This document shows positions 1-4,995 of a stretch of 6,935 bases of DNA, piece after piece (the first letter of the stretch is position 1; every line of letters begins with the position of its first letter). Made by a program: the position numbers and the translations under genes. The DNA comes from an uncultured Clostridia bacterium (GTDB lineage Bacteria; Bacillota; Clostridia; Oscillospirales; Acutalibacteraceae). The notes beneath the pieces are model-generated. The model was not told the origin of the DNA. It saw only the letters and a program-made list of their open reading frames with translations, and ran no database searches. The stretch spans positions 1 through 6,935 of the forward strand of contig CAMFZJ010000068.1 of the NCBI GenBank assembly GCA_946004305.1. Reading direction: 5' to 3'.

Positions 1-43
1 ACAAGGAGTATCGTCGGCAGCGTCAGATGTGTATAAGAGACAG
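1..43 (+). other. Illumina Nextera i5 adapter (artefact)
   Basis: This is synthetic sequence, not genome. Bases 25-43 are the 19-bp Tn5 mosaic end AGATGTGTATAAGAGACAG, and 11-24 (TCGTCGGCAGCGTC) complete the standard Nextera read-1 adapter. Bases 3-10 (AAGGAGTA) match the i5 index known as S507/N507, and AC at 1-2 matches the end of the P5 arm. The order P5-index-adapter-insert is exactly that of a library molecule, so the genomic insert begins at 44. The contig was assembled from untrimmed reads and 44 is a random fragmentation point. Confidence 0.97.
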
Positions 44-45
44 GT

Positions 46-273
46 ATTATATTTACTGTTGTTTCCTTGTTAATTATCATAGTAATAGCTATAGCTTATT
101 TCAGAAATGCAAATATTAACTATAGAATCGGAAAAGGAATGTTTGAAAACAGCGACAACAACCTTGATGAAGCAAAGGAGCTGTCAGATAAAGAATACTA
201 CGATGGGAACAAAGGTTTATTCAAGTTATATATTCACCGGATAATTATGTATATTAAAGTAAATATTGTTAAT
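46..273 (+). CDS. Possible C-terminal part of a membrane protein, end unresolved
   Basis: The start is lost at the library junction. The frame running through 46 encodes a hydrophobic helix (roughly codons 46-105, IIFTVVSLLIIIVIAIAYF), followed by a charged stretch containing NLDEAKELSDKEYYDGN, which reads like real protein. The other two + frames stop by about 73 and 119. This frame has no stop before the hairpin at 274-306 and continues in phase into the downstream lipoprotein, so a naive call could fuse the two (TTG at 67 to 636). I consider that fusion unlikely, because the lipoprotein has its own ribosome binding site, ATG and signal peptide. Another frame stops at 242-244, so a frameshift near the end of the gene is one explanation. 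No family was recognised. The end given here is simply the base before the hairpin. Confidence 0.3.
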
Positions 274-309
274 AATATTACCGTTCCTAATCGGAACGGT
301 AATATTTTT
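274..309 (+). terminator. Strong hairpin with T-run: terminator or attenuator
   Basis: A perfect 14-bp inverted repeat (AATATTACCGTTCC at 274-287 and its complement at 293-306) encloses a 5-nt loop (TAATC). Five consecutive T residues span 305-309, and the T-run exists only on the + strand side. This has the form of an intrinsic terminator for the upstream gene. However, the lipoprotein ribosome binding site begins only 3-4 nt later, leaving no room for a separate promoter between them. Confidence 0.7.
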
Positions 310-324
310 ATAAAGGTGATTAAT

Positions 325-636
325 ATGAAAAGATTTTTAGCAGTAGCAGCTCTTTCCTTAATGATGTTGCTTGCTTTTACAAGCTGTAACGGTAATGATA
401 ATATGATTGATGAAACTTTTATGTCGTCCGATACTGATAACAACACTTCCGACACTAACGATTTAATAATCGACAATAATAACAGCGGAGAAGTAACAGA
501 TGATGATGGGATCATCGATGACAATGATAAACAGGACAACAGTATTGATAATAATTCGGAAAGCACAAATAATAACAATAACTCAAATAATACTACAAAT
601 TCAGATAATACAACTGAAAGCACAAATAATTACTAA
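325..636 (+). CDS. Small Asn/Asp/Ser-rich lipoprotein, unknown function
   Basis: This encodes 103 residues. The ATG at 325 is preceded by AAAGGTG (312-318) at normal spacing, and the protein begins with a typical lipoprotein signal peptide: M-K-R, a hydrophobic core (residues 4-17), then a lipobox ending F-T-S-C with Cys19 as the likely lipidated residue. After Cys19 there is no globular domain. The mature part is low complexity, dominated by Asn, Asp, Ser and Thr, acidic in the middle (around residues 55-72) and Asn/Thr/Ser-rich to the end. It is most likely anchored on the outer face of the membrane as a flexible, negatively charged tail. The function is unknown. A signal-peptide start immediately after the strong hairpin makes the longer in-phase start at 67 improbable. 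It converges with sigE and shares its terminator. Confidence 0.75.
   Translation: MKRFLAVAALSLMMLLAFTSCNGNDNMIDETFMSSDTDNNTSDTNDLIIDNNNSGEVTDDDGIIDDNDKQDNSIDNNSESTNNNNNSNNTTNSDNTTESTNNY
559..630 (+). repeat. In-frame 15-bp direct repeat in the lipoprotein tail
   Basis: The 15-mer GAAAGCACAAATAAT occurs at 559-573 and again at 616-630. The copies are 57 bp (19 codons) apart, so both encode E-S-T-N-N in frame. The DNA between them is AAT/AAC-rich low-complexity sequence. This is the kind of tract that can expand or contract by slippage. Confidence 0.7.
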
Positions 637-640
637 ACCT

Positions 641-669
641 AAAACGGCAAGAAAATAACTTGCCGTTTT
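641..669. terminator. Bidirectional terminator between lipoprotein gene and sigE
   Basis: An 11-bp perfect stem (AAAACGGCAAG at 641-651 paired with CTTGCCGTTTT at 659-669) surrounds a 7-nt loop. The A-run on one arm and T-run on the other let it act on both strands. It lies 4 nt after the lipoprotein stop, and the sigE stop codon (complement of 668-670) overlaps the stem. Confidence 0.85.
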
Positions 670-1369
670 ACACTACCTTTTCAAGTTCTCTTTTAAGCCT
701 TTTAATTATTCTTTTTTCCAGCCTGGAAATATAGGATTGAGATATTCCTAAATAATCAGCAACTTCTTTTTGTGTATGTTCTTTTTTGCCGTTTAACCCA
801 AATCTCAGTTCCATAATAAGAGATTCACGCTGATTTAGCTTTGATACCGCCTCCAGTAAAAGATTACATTCCAGTGTGTTTTCAATATCTCTGTTTATTA
901 TATCAGGGTCGGAGCCTAATACATCACACAGCAAGAGTTCATTTCCGTCCCAGTCAGTATTTAACGGTTCATCAATTGAAACTTCATTTTTCAGTTGACT
1001 GCTTTTCCTTAAAAACATAAGAATTTCGTTTTCAATACATCTGGAAGCATAGGTTGCAAGCTTGATGTTTTTGTCAGGATTAAAAGTATTTACTGCTTTG
1101 ATAAGTCCTATAGTGCCAATAGATATCAAGTCTTCAATATTAGCACCGGCTGTTTCAAACTTCTTAGATATATAAACTACAAGTCTTAAATTATGTACGA
1201 TTAGCTTTTCCTTGTAACTGTCGTCCCCGTTTTTTATATGTTCAATAATAATTATTTCTTCTTCTTTATTTAGTGGGGGAGGCAAAGTTTCGCTTCCGTT
1301 AATGTAGAAAACTTCATTATCTGACACAAATAAACTAATTAACAATTTTTTAAGTTTAGTAAAACTCAT
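668..1369 (-). CDS. sigE: RNA polymerase sporulation sigma factor SigE (pro-sigma-E)
   Basis: This sigma-70 family factor directs early mother-cell gene expression during endospore formation. It has 233 residues (about 239 in Bacillus). Residues 1-22 are a basic, hydrophobic pro-region ending in E-V-F-Y-I-N-G-S-E, the counterpart of the Bacillus site cut by SpoIIGA, so cleavage is expected near Phe21/Tyr22. Region 2 spans about 58-122, including NLRLVVYISKKFE, EDLISIGTIGLIKAVNTFNP and KLATYASRCIENEI. The SigE-typical SIDEPLNTDWDGNELLL follows at 131-147, and region 4.2 carries the helix-turn-helix TQKEVADYLGISQSYISRLE (199-218). It is intact. The ATG lies 5 nt after the spoIIGA stop, and its ribosome binding site AAAGGA forms the last two sense codons of spoIIGA, implying co-transcription and probably translational coupling. 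sigG does not follow it here. Confidence 0.97.
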   Translation of the reverse strand: MSFTKLKKLLISLFVSDNEVFYINGSETLPPPLNKEEEIIIIEHIKNGDDSYKEKLIVHNLRLVVYISKKFETAGANIEDLISIGTIGLIKAVNTFNPDKNIKLATYASRCIENEILMFLRKSSQLKNEVSIDEPLNTDWDGNELLLCDVLGSDPDIINRDIENTLECNLLLEAVSKLNQRESLIMELRFGLNGKKEHTQKEVADYLGISQSYISRLEKRIIKRLKRELEKVV

Positions 1370-1374
1370 AAATA

Positions 1375-2175
1375 TTATCCTTTCAGTAAGTTTTCGGGTA
1401 TAAGCCCTTTAATTTCAGTATTAAGAAGATTTTTACAGATTCCTATATATATTTCCTTTTCCTGAATAATGTCATCAATTTCAACTTTGTCAGGTCTAAA
1501 TCCATAAATAATTCCTTTACCTCCAAGACTGTTAAAGGGAATTACTCTTTTGATGTTGTCGGCTATTTTTAAATTTTTTAACATAACTTCCTCAATTATT
1601 ATTACCTCACTTCCCGAAAAGGGTTCTTTAACATTACATCCGCTGTCATACTTGCAATCCACCTGGACTTCTGAGTCACCGTAATAAATTTTAACCTTAT
1701 GTATTTGTGAAGACCTAGTTGTATTTGAAAACAGTTTTCTGTATATAAATAGGATAAAGTAAACTAAAAGGGTTAAAATAATTAACAGGGCAGGGGAAAT
1801 GTTAAAATATACGGTATCATTTATTATTTCCATACCCATTGGCTGTATTGTTAAATAAAAGAAGATTAAAGCCCCGTTTAAGAGAAAACTGAGAATAAAC
1901 AATGTGGATACTTCTTTAATAAATATTTTTTTGTTTTTATAGCCAAATGTAATAAGAACTAATAATACTGCTGAAAAAACTTTTGTCACTAAACTTATCA
2001 CAAAATTTATCTCAGGCAGTAATGCTGTTAGACTTAATGCACCTCCGCAAACACATCCTAAAATAAGCCTAATGTAATTTAGATTTAATTTTAGAATCCT
2101 TTTTAAGCAAAGCAGCAATAAATAATCCTCAAACATATTAGTAAAGATAAGTACATCAATATATACAACCTGCAA
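1375..2175 (-). CDS. spoIIGA: Sigma-E processing peptidase SpoIIGA
   Basis: This membrane-embedded aspartic protease removes the pro-region of sigma-E after a signal from the forespore protein SpoIIR. It has 266 residues, somewhat shorter than Bacillus (about 309). The N-terminal half has five hydrophobic helices (roughly 3-23, 35-53, 57-78, 89-110 and 126-146). The cytosolic C-terminal half carries the active site D-S-G at 177-179, then K-E-P-F-S-G (183-188), and the conserved RVIPFNSLGGKGIIYGFRPD (210-229). Family members usually have D-(S/T)-G-N; here Asn is replaced by Cys180, with Asn181 next. The start is TTG, chosen because AAAGGAG lies 7 nt upstream and the protein then begins VVYIDVLIFTN like its relatives. 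Its position directly before sigE, its substrate, confirms the assignment. Confidence 0.95.
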   Translation of the reverse strand: MQVVYIDVLIFTNMFEDYLLLLCLKRILKLNLNYIRLILGCVCGGALSLTALLPEINFVISLVTKVFSAVLLVLITFGYKNKKIFIKEVSTLFILSFLLNGALIFFYLTIQPMGMEIINDTVYFNISPALLIILTLLVYFILFIYRKLFSNTTRSSQIHKVKIYYGDSEVQVDCKYDSGCNVKEPFSGSEVIIIEEVMLKNLKIADNIKRVIPFNSLGGKGIIYGFRPDKVEIDDIIQEKEIYIGICKNLLNTEIKGLIPENLLKG

Positions 2176-2194
2176 AACAATGCTCCTTTCACAA

Positions 2195-2230
2195 ATATTA
2201 TTACATTATTTTGCAGTAAACTATGTCAAA
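2195..2230 (-). promoter_or_regulatory. Likely spoIIGA-sigE promoter with Spo0A-like box
   Basis: On the - strand a perfect TTGACA lies at 2229-2224. Including 2230 it reads TTTGACA, a 6/7 match to the Spo0A box (TTCGACA; the other strand reads TGTCAAA against TGTCGAA). No good -10 sits 17 bp downstream. The nearest are TAATAA (2203-2198, spacer 20) and TAATAT (2200-2195, spacer 23). Bacillus spoIIG is known for a 22-bp spacer and Spo0A activation. Either -10 would give a leader of only about 13-16 nt before the TTG start, so the exact -10 is uncertain. Confidence 0.5.
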
Positions 2231-2245
2231 AGCAGGGAGAGCTTA

Positions 2246-2329
2246 TTGTTGATTAGTGTAATTTTTGGAATGTTTTTAGGAATAATAATTGGTGTAGGAT
2301 TTATGACACTATATAATTATTTTAGCTAG
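2246..2329 (+). CDS. 27-residue glycine-zipper membrane peptide, unknown
   Basis: This is a very short gene, supported by its layout rather than by homology. AGGGAG (2234-2239) lies 6 nt before a TTG at 2246; a second in-phase TTG follows directly at 2249. The product is a single hydrophobic helix, with glycines at residues 8, 12, 16 and 18 forming a GxxxGxxxGxG zipper, then T-L-Y-N-Y-F-S at the end. Such patterns favour helix packing in a membrane. The stop codon TAG (2327-2329) overlaps the ribosome binding site of the next gene, which argues for a real operon pair. It is divergent from spoIIGA. It resembles tiny glycine-rich membrane proteins such as the DUF3789 type, or the N-terminal helix of YtxH-like proteins, but I cannot confirm either. 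Confidence 0.5.
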   Translation: MLISVIFGMFLGIIIGVGFMTLYNYFS

Positions 2330-2340
2330 GATGGGATAAT

Positions 2341-2565
2341 ATGTCTGAAAACAAAAAATTAAAAAGAGATTTGGAAAAACTGAGAAACGATGCAGAAAAT
2401 TTGACAAAAAATGCACAGGAAAATGCAGTAGAATATATTAACAGTATAGCTGATAAAATGCAGAAATTTACCGCTGAAAAAATCGAAATAGCAGAAGAAA
2501 AAGCGATAAATCTTATAAACGACAGCAAAACCGATAAAAAAGAAAAATCCCCATCCATAAAATAG
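2341..2565 (+). CDS. Small charged helical (coiled-coil) protein, unknown
   Basis: This encodes 74 residues from the ATG at 2341, with AGGA (2328-2331) 9 nt upstream. It has no signal peptide or membrane segment. Residues 5-62 are predicted by eye to be one long amphipathic helix rich in Lys, Glu, Asn and Ala, with hydrophobic residues spaced three or four apart (LKRDLEKLRNDAENL, then VEYINSIADKM). There is no Pro or Gly before residue 70. The tail is Lys/Asp/Ser-rich. With the preceding membrane peptide it resembles a split version of YtxH-like proteins, which combine a glycine-rich membrane helix with a helical tail. That comparison is inference. Its last codons (S-P-S-I-K) are encoded by one arm of the degV terminator hairpin. 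I recognise no family. Confidence 0.7.
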   Translation: MSENKKLKRDLEKLRNDAENLTKNAQENAVEYINSIADKMQKFTAEKIEIAEEKAINLINDSKTDKKEKSPSIK

Positions 2566-2573
2566 GATGGGGA
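2536..2573 (-). terminator. Terminator of degV, inside the 3' end of the small helical gene
   Basis: TCCCCATCC (2548-2556) pairs with GGATGGGGA (2565-2573) in a 9-bp GC-rich stem with an 8-nt loop. On the - strand it is followed by a T-rich run (complement of 2536-2547), whereas the + strand side continues with AAAAG. It therefore ends the degV transcript and lies 13 nt after the degV stop. The + strand gene stops at 2563-2565, so the hairpin overlaps its last codons. Confidence 0.8.
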
Positions 2574-2586
2574 AAAGTAATAGAAT

Positions 2587-3474
2587 TTACATAGTAATGT
2601 TTCTTTTTCCTAAAAATAAAATTGCTAACATTCCGGAACCAACGTGAGTACCGATTACAGGTCCGATATCACAAATCATTGTATCCTTAACCAAGGGTTT
2701 AACTCTCTTCTCAAGCTCTTTTGCACCTTCAATATTATCAGCGTGACCTATCAAGATAGTCTGATTCTTATAATCTTCACCATCACGTTGCATTTTCTTA
2801 ATTAATGCGTCATAAACACCGTTAGCACCTCTGATTTTACCGACATTAATAAGTTTTCCTTCCTCATCAACGCTTATAACAGGCTTAATTTGTAAAGCCT
2901 TAGCAAAAGTTGCTGTAACAGAAGAGATTCTTCCCCCGCGTTTCAGCTGGTCAATGTCATCTACTACAAACCAGTGACAGCAGCTCATTTTCATATTTTC
3001 AGCAAAAAGTGTAAGTGTTTCAAGATTTGGTTTATCGTTTTTATACTTTAATCCAACATAATACATTAATAATCCCTGACCAACAGAAGCACAAAGAGAA
3101 TCAACTACATTGATTTTTCTGTCAGGGTACTTATCCATAAGCTCTTTAGAAGCAGTTACTGCCCGTTCGTATGTACCGCTTAAACCGGAAGTAAAGCAAA
3201 CATATAATATATCTTTACCCTTTTTTAAATGTGGCTCAAAATAATCGATAAAGTTTGCCGTATTAATCTGAACAGTTTTTGAATCAATACCTGACTTAAG
3301 ATCTGAGTAAAACTTTTCAAGACTCATTTCCCTTGCATCAAGGTAATGTAAATAGCTCTTATCATTCATAACAAATTCCATAGGAAGTACTTCAAATCCA
3401 CAATCCTTTGCAAAAGAATCGGGCAAATCGCAGTTAGCGTCAGTTATTAAAACATAGTTTTCTGTAGAACTCAT
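2587..3474 (-). CDS. DegV family fatty-acid-binding protein
   Basis: DegV/FakB-type proteins bind a fatty acid and, in characterised cases, present it to the kinase FakA for phosphorylation and entry into phospholipid synthesis; others lack a known partner. The protein has 295 residues, a normal full length. The N-terminal motif is V-L-I-T-D-A-N-C-D-L-P (8-18). FTSGLSGTYERA (94-105) holds the Ser/Thr residues that contact the lipid carboxylate in FakB structures. LKRGGRISS (177-185) and GPVIGTHVGSGMLAI (271-285) are family signatures. Ala13 occupies a position that is often Ser in the first motif. The protein is cytosolic, with no signal peptide. The ATG is supported by AAGGAG 11 nt upstream. 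It is a single-gene unit with its own consensus promoter and terminator. No fakA homologue is in this window, so the partner is unknown. Confidence 0.92.
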   Translation of the reverse strand: MSSTENYVLITDANCDLPDSFAKDCGFEVLPMEFVMNDKSYLHYLDAREMSLEKFYSDLKSGIDSKTVQINTANFIDYFEPHLKKGKDILYVCFTSGLSGTYERAVTASKELMDKYPDRKINVVDSLCASVGQGLLMYYVGLKYKNDKPNLETLTLFAENMKMSCCHWFVVDDIDQLKRGGRISSVTATFAKALQIKPVISVDEEGKLINVGKIRGANGVYDALIKKMQRDGEDYKNQTILIGHADNIEGAKELEKRVKPLVKDTMICDIGPVIGTHVGSGMLAILFLGKRNITM

Positions 3475-3517
3475 AATCAGAATCTCCTTGTAATATTATG
3501 CAAATTTTAACATATAA

Positions 3518-3546
3518 ATTATAATAAATATATAAGTAAAAGTCAA
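3518..3546 (-). promoter_or_regulatory. Consensus sigma-A promoter of degV
   Basis: On the - strand, TTGACT (3546-3541) and TATAAT (3523-3518) are separated by exactly 17 bp, an almost perfect vegetative promoter. Transcription should begin near 3511, giving a leader of about 37 nt with AAGGAG just before the ATG. Confidence 0.8.
3520..3525 (+). promoter_or_regulatory. Possible -10 element for the YlmC/YmxH gene
   Basis: The palindrome ATTATAAT at 3518-3525 also presents TATAAT on the + strand, 36 nt before the ATG at 3562. No good -35 lies 16-18 bp upstream; TATGCA at 3497-3502 is the nearest and is poor. A promoter here would need an activator or another sigma factor. Confidence 0.3.
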
Positions 3547-3561
3547 TAAAGGGAGATTCTA

Positions 3562-3849
3562 ATGAATTGCAGATTAGTTGAACTTAGACATAAAGAGGTC
3601 ATTAATAGTAAGAACGGATGCAGAATTGGTTATGTTGATGATTTGGAAATTGATACTTGCAGTGCTATGATTCGTTCAATAGTGATATTTGGTGGGTTTA
3701 AATTTCTTGGATTATTCGGGCGTAGAAATGATTGTATTATTCCATGGAAAAATATTGAACTCATTGGACAAGATACTATACTTGTAAATACTACATTCAG
3801 CAATGACAAAAAACATAACAGAAAAATGCAATTTTTCAAAAAATTTTAA
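3562..3849 (+). CDS. YlmC/YmxH family sporulation-associated PRC-barrel protein
   Basis: This encodes 95 residues. It matches a small PRC-barrel-like family found mainly in endospore formers and named after Bacillus YlmC and YmxH; the biochemical role is unknown. Family features seen are L-R-H-K-E-V-I-N (8-15), a G-x-R-I-G-Y-V-D-D-L-E-I-D strand pair (19-31), K-F-L-G-L-F-G-R-R near 47-55, then I-P-W-K-N-I and I-G-Q-D-T-I-L-V (60-75). It is a few residues longer than usual because of a basic tail ending K-K-F. GGGAG lies 6 nt before the ATG. In many Clostridia a member sits near spoIIGA-sigE-sigG; here it is about 1.4 kb upstream of spoIIGA on the other strand, possibly a remnant of that cluster. 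Spore-related function is inferred from the family only. Confidence 0.88.
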   Translation: MNCRLVELRHKEVINSKNGCRIGYVDDLEIDTCSAMIRSIVIFGGFKFLGLFGRRNDCIIPWKNIELIGQDTILVNTTFSNDKKHNRKMQFFKKF

Positions 3850-3989
3850 AAATCCCAAAATTCGTACCGTTGTTTAAATTATATAAATATCCCTTAATCA
3901 ATTTATGCAATTTGCTAATTTTATAATTCTAATTTAGAAAAAGAATTACAAAATGTAATTGTTGTAACCTTTTTAGACCCTATCAAAAC

Positions 3990-4017
3990 TTGATTTTTTA
4001 TATATTTGTGCTAGAAT
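3990..4017 (+). promoter_or_regulatory. Promoter of the SleB-like hydrolase gene
   Basis: TTGATT (3990-3995), a 16-bp spacer, then TAGAAT (4012-4017) preceded by an extended TG-n (TG at 4009-4010). Transcription should start near 4024, leaving a 5' leader of about 75 nt. That leader includes a small TGCGC-ACA-GCGCA hairpin at 4064-4076, 8 nt before the ribosome binding site. No known riboswitch was recognised in it. Confidence 0.65.
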
Positions 4018-4099
4018 ACACGTGAAATTGTGTGAACGCCAAAATAATAACGACTAAAGATAATGCGCACAGCGCAGACTCAATAGGAGGATAAAGATT

Positions 4100-4942
4100 T
4101 TGAGAAGTTCAAATTGTAAGCATTACGCAAAAAAGGAAAAGACAAATAAGAAATATGCAAAGGGAGCTTCAATAGCTTGTGCTATTGTAATTGCTTTTTC
4201 AGCGATTGTCATTCCCGGAACAACAATTATACAAAATGTTGAAGCTGTTACCAGCGTAAAGAATACTGCATTCAGTATTGGCGGTACAGAAACATTTTCA
4301 GATATAATTGTAGATTCCTGTAATGCAAAAAGTGATTTAGAGGAAAAAGCCGAAAAGAAAGAAGAGTCGGCTAAGAAAAAGTCTGAAAAGAAGGCTATGC
4401 CTAAGAAAAAGGCTACAGAAGTTCAGCCTGTACAGGCTACTGAAACTCCTACAGTTGCAGAAACTACTGCAACTACCGAAGCACAAACTGAAGCTCCTAC
4501 AGAAGCTCCTGTAACTATGGCTGTTACAAAAAGCAAGGGGCTTTTAACTGTTGTTTCTGCTGATGCCGCATATCATCCACAGCATGTAACAATAAGCGGT
4601 GAAGAGAGGGATAAGCTTGAACGCCTTGTAATGGGTGAGGCAGGTTCTCTGGGATATAACGGTTGCGCTTTAGTTGCACAGGCTATAAGAGATAGTATGG
4701 TTTTAAGCGGAACAACATCTGTTGATGCAATTATTAATGAGTATCAATATACCGCTTCCCTTAAAATGAAGCCTAACTCAGCTGTAAAGAAGGCTGTATC
4801 TTTCATTTTTGATGAAGACGGTTATGCTGTACAGCACAGGATCTTATATTTCTACGCAGCAAACGTAGTAAAAAATGCTTGGCATGAAAGTCAAAATTTC
4901 ATAATTTCATACGGCAATGTAAGATTCTTTGACAAATGGTAA
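4100..4942 (+). CDS. Membrane-anchored SleB-like cell wall hydrolase
   Basis: This encodes 280 residues starting at a TTG, chosen because a perfect AGGAGG (4085-4090) lies 9 nt upstream and no in-frame ATG occurs before residue 100. A basic N-terminus is followed by one membrane segment or signal (about 23-45); V-E-A at 47-49 could be a signal peptidase site. Then come a Lys/Glu-rich stretch (80-105) and a Thr/Pro/Glu/Ala linker (107-138) with T-E-A-P repeats, typical of a wall-spanning spacer. Residues 165-280 resemble the SleB/CwlJ Hydrolase_2 domain: E-R-D-K-L-E-R-L-V-M-G-E-A-G, with Glu180 as the likely catalytic acid of a lytic transglycosylase-type reaction on peptidoglycan, then hydrophobic L-Y-F-Y and the end motif Y-G-N-V-R-F-F. 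SleB proteins usually have His where Val274 stands. With its own promoter and terminator it is probably not part of the rpsB operon. Confidence 0.8.
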   Translation: MRSSNCKHYAKKEKTNKKYAKGASIACAIVIAFSAIVIPGTTIIQNVEAVTSVKNTAFSIGGTETFSDIIVDSCNAKSDLEEKAEKKEESAKKKSEKKAMPKKKATEVQPVQATETPTVAETTATTEAQTEAPTEAPVTMAVTKSKGLLTVVSADAAYHPQHVTISGEERDKLERLVMGEAGSLGYNGCALVAQAIRDSMVLSGTTSVDAIINEYQYTASLKMKPNSAVKKAVSFIFDEDGYAVQHRILYFYAANVVKNAWHESQNFIISYGNVRFFDKW

Positions 4943-4953
4943 TAATAGCTATT

Positions 4954-4995
4954 AAAAAATCAAGTATTTAGTAAATAAGTACTTGATTTTTTTTT
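4954..4995 (+). terminator. Terminator after the hydrolase gene
   Basis: AAAAAATCAAGTA (4954-4966) pairs over 13 bp with TACTTGATTTTTT (4980-4992), and the T-run continues to 4995. It begins 11 nt after the stop codon. The 13-nt loop could itself form TATTTA/TAAATA pairs. Confidence 0.85.

Noticed and set aside
234..623. 129-codon frame on the - strand opposite the lipoprotein
   Set aside because: It mirrors the AAT/GAT-rich tail, giving a Leu/Ser-rich product, and I see no ribosome binding site or family likeness.
67..636. One 189-residue protein beginning at TTG 67
   Set aside because: It would translate through a 14-bp terminator-like hairpin, and a complete lipoprotein signal peptide with its own ribosome binding site begins at 325.
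2322..2558. 78-codon - strand frame opposite the small helical gene
   Set aside because: It is a Phe/Ser-rich shadow of an AAA/GAA-rich gene and overlaps the degV terminator.
3511..3519. Sigma-E-type -10 (CATATAAAT resembling CATACAnT) before the YlmC/YmxH gene
   Set aside because: It has mismatches at key positions and no matching -35; AT-rich DNA gives such hits by chance.
3944..3960. AATTACA-AAA-TGTAATT hairpin as terminator of the YlmC/YmxH gene
   Set aside because: Only 7 bp with one G-C pair, nearly 100 nt from the stop, and the T-run follows only after 9 more bases. Too weak to call.
4024..4099. Riboswitch (c-di-AMP or c-di-GMP type) in the hydrolase leader
   Set aside because: Cell wall hydrolase genes sometimes have one, but this leader is only about 75 nt and shows none of the conserved core motifs I know.
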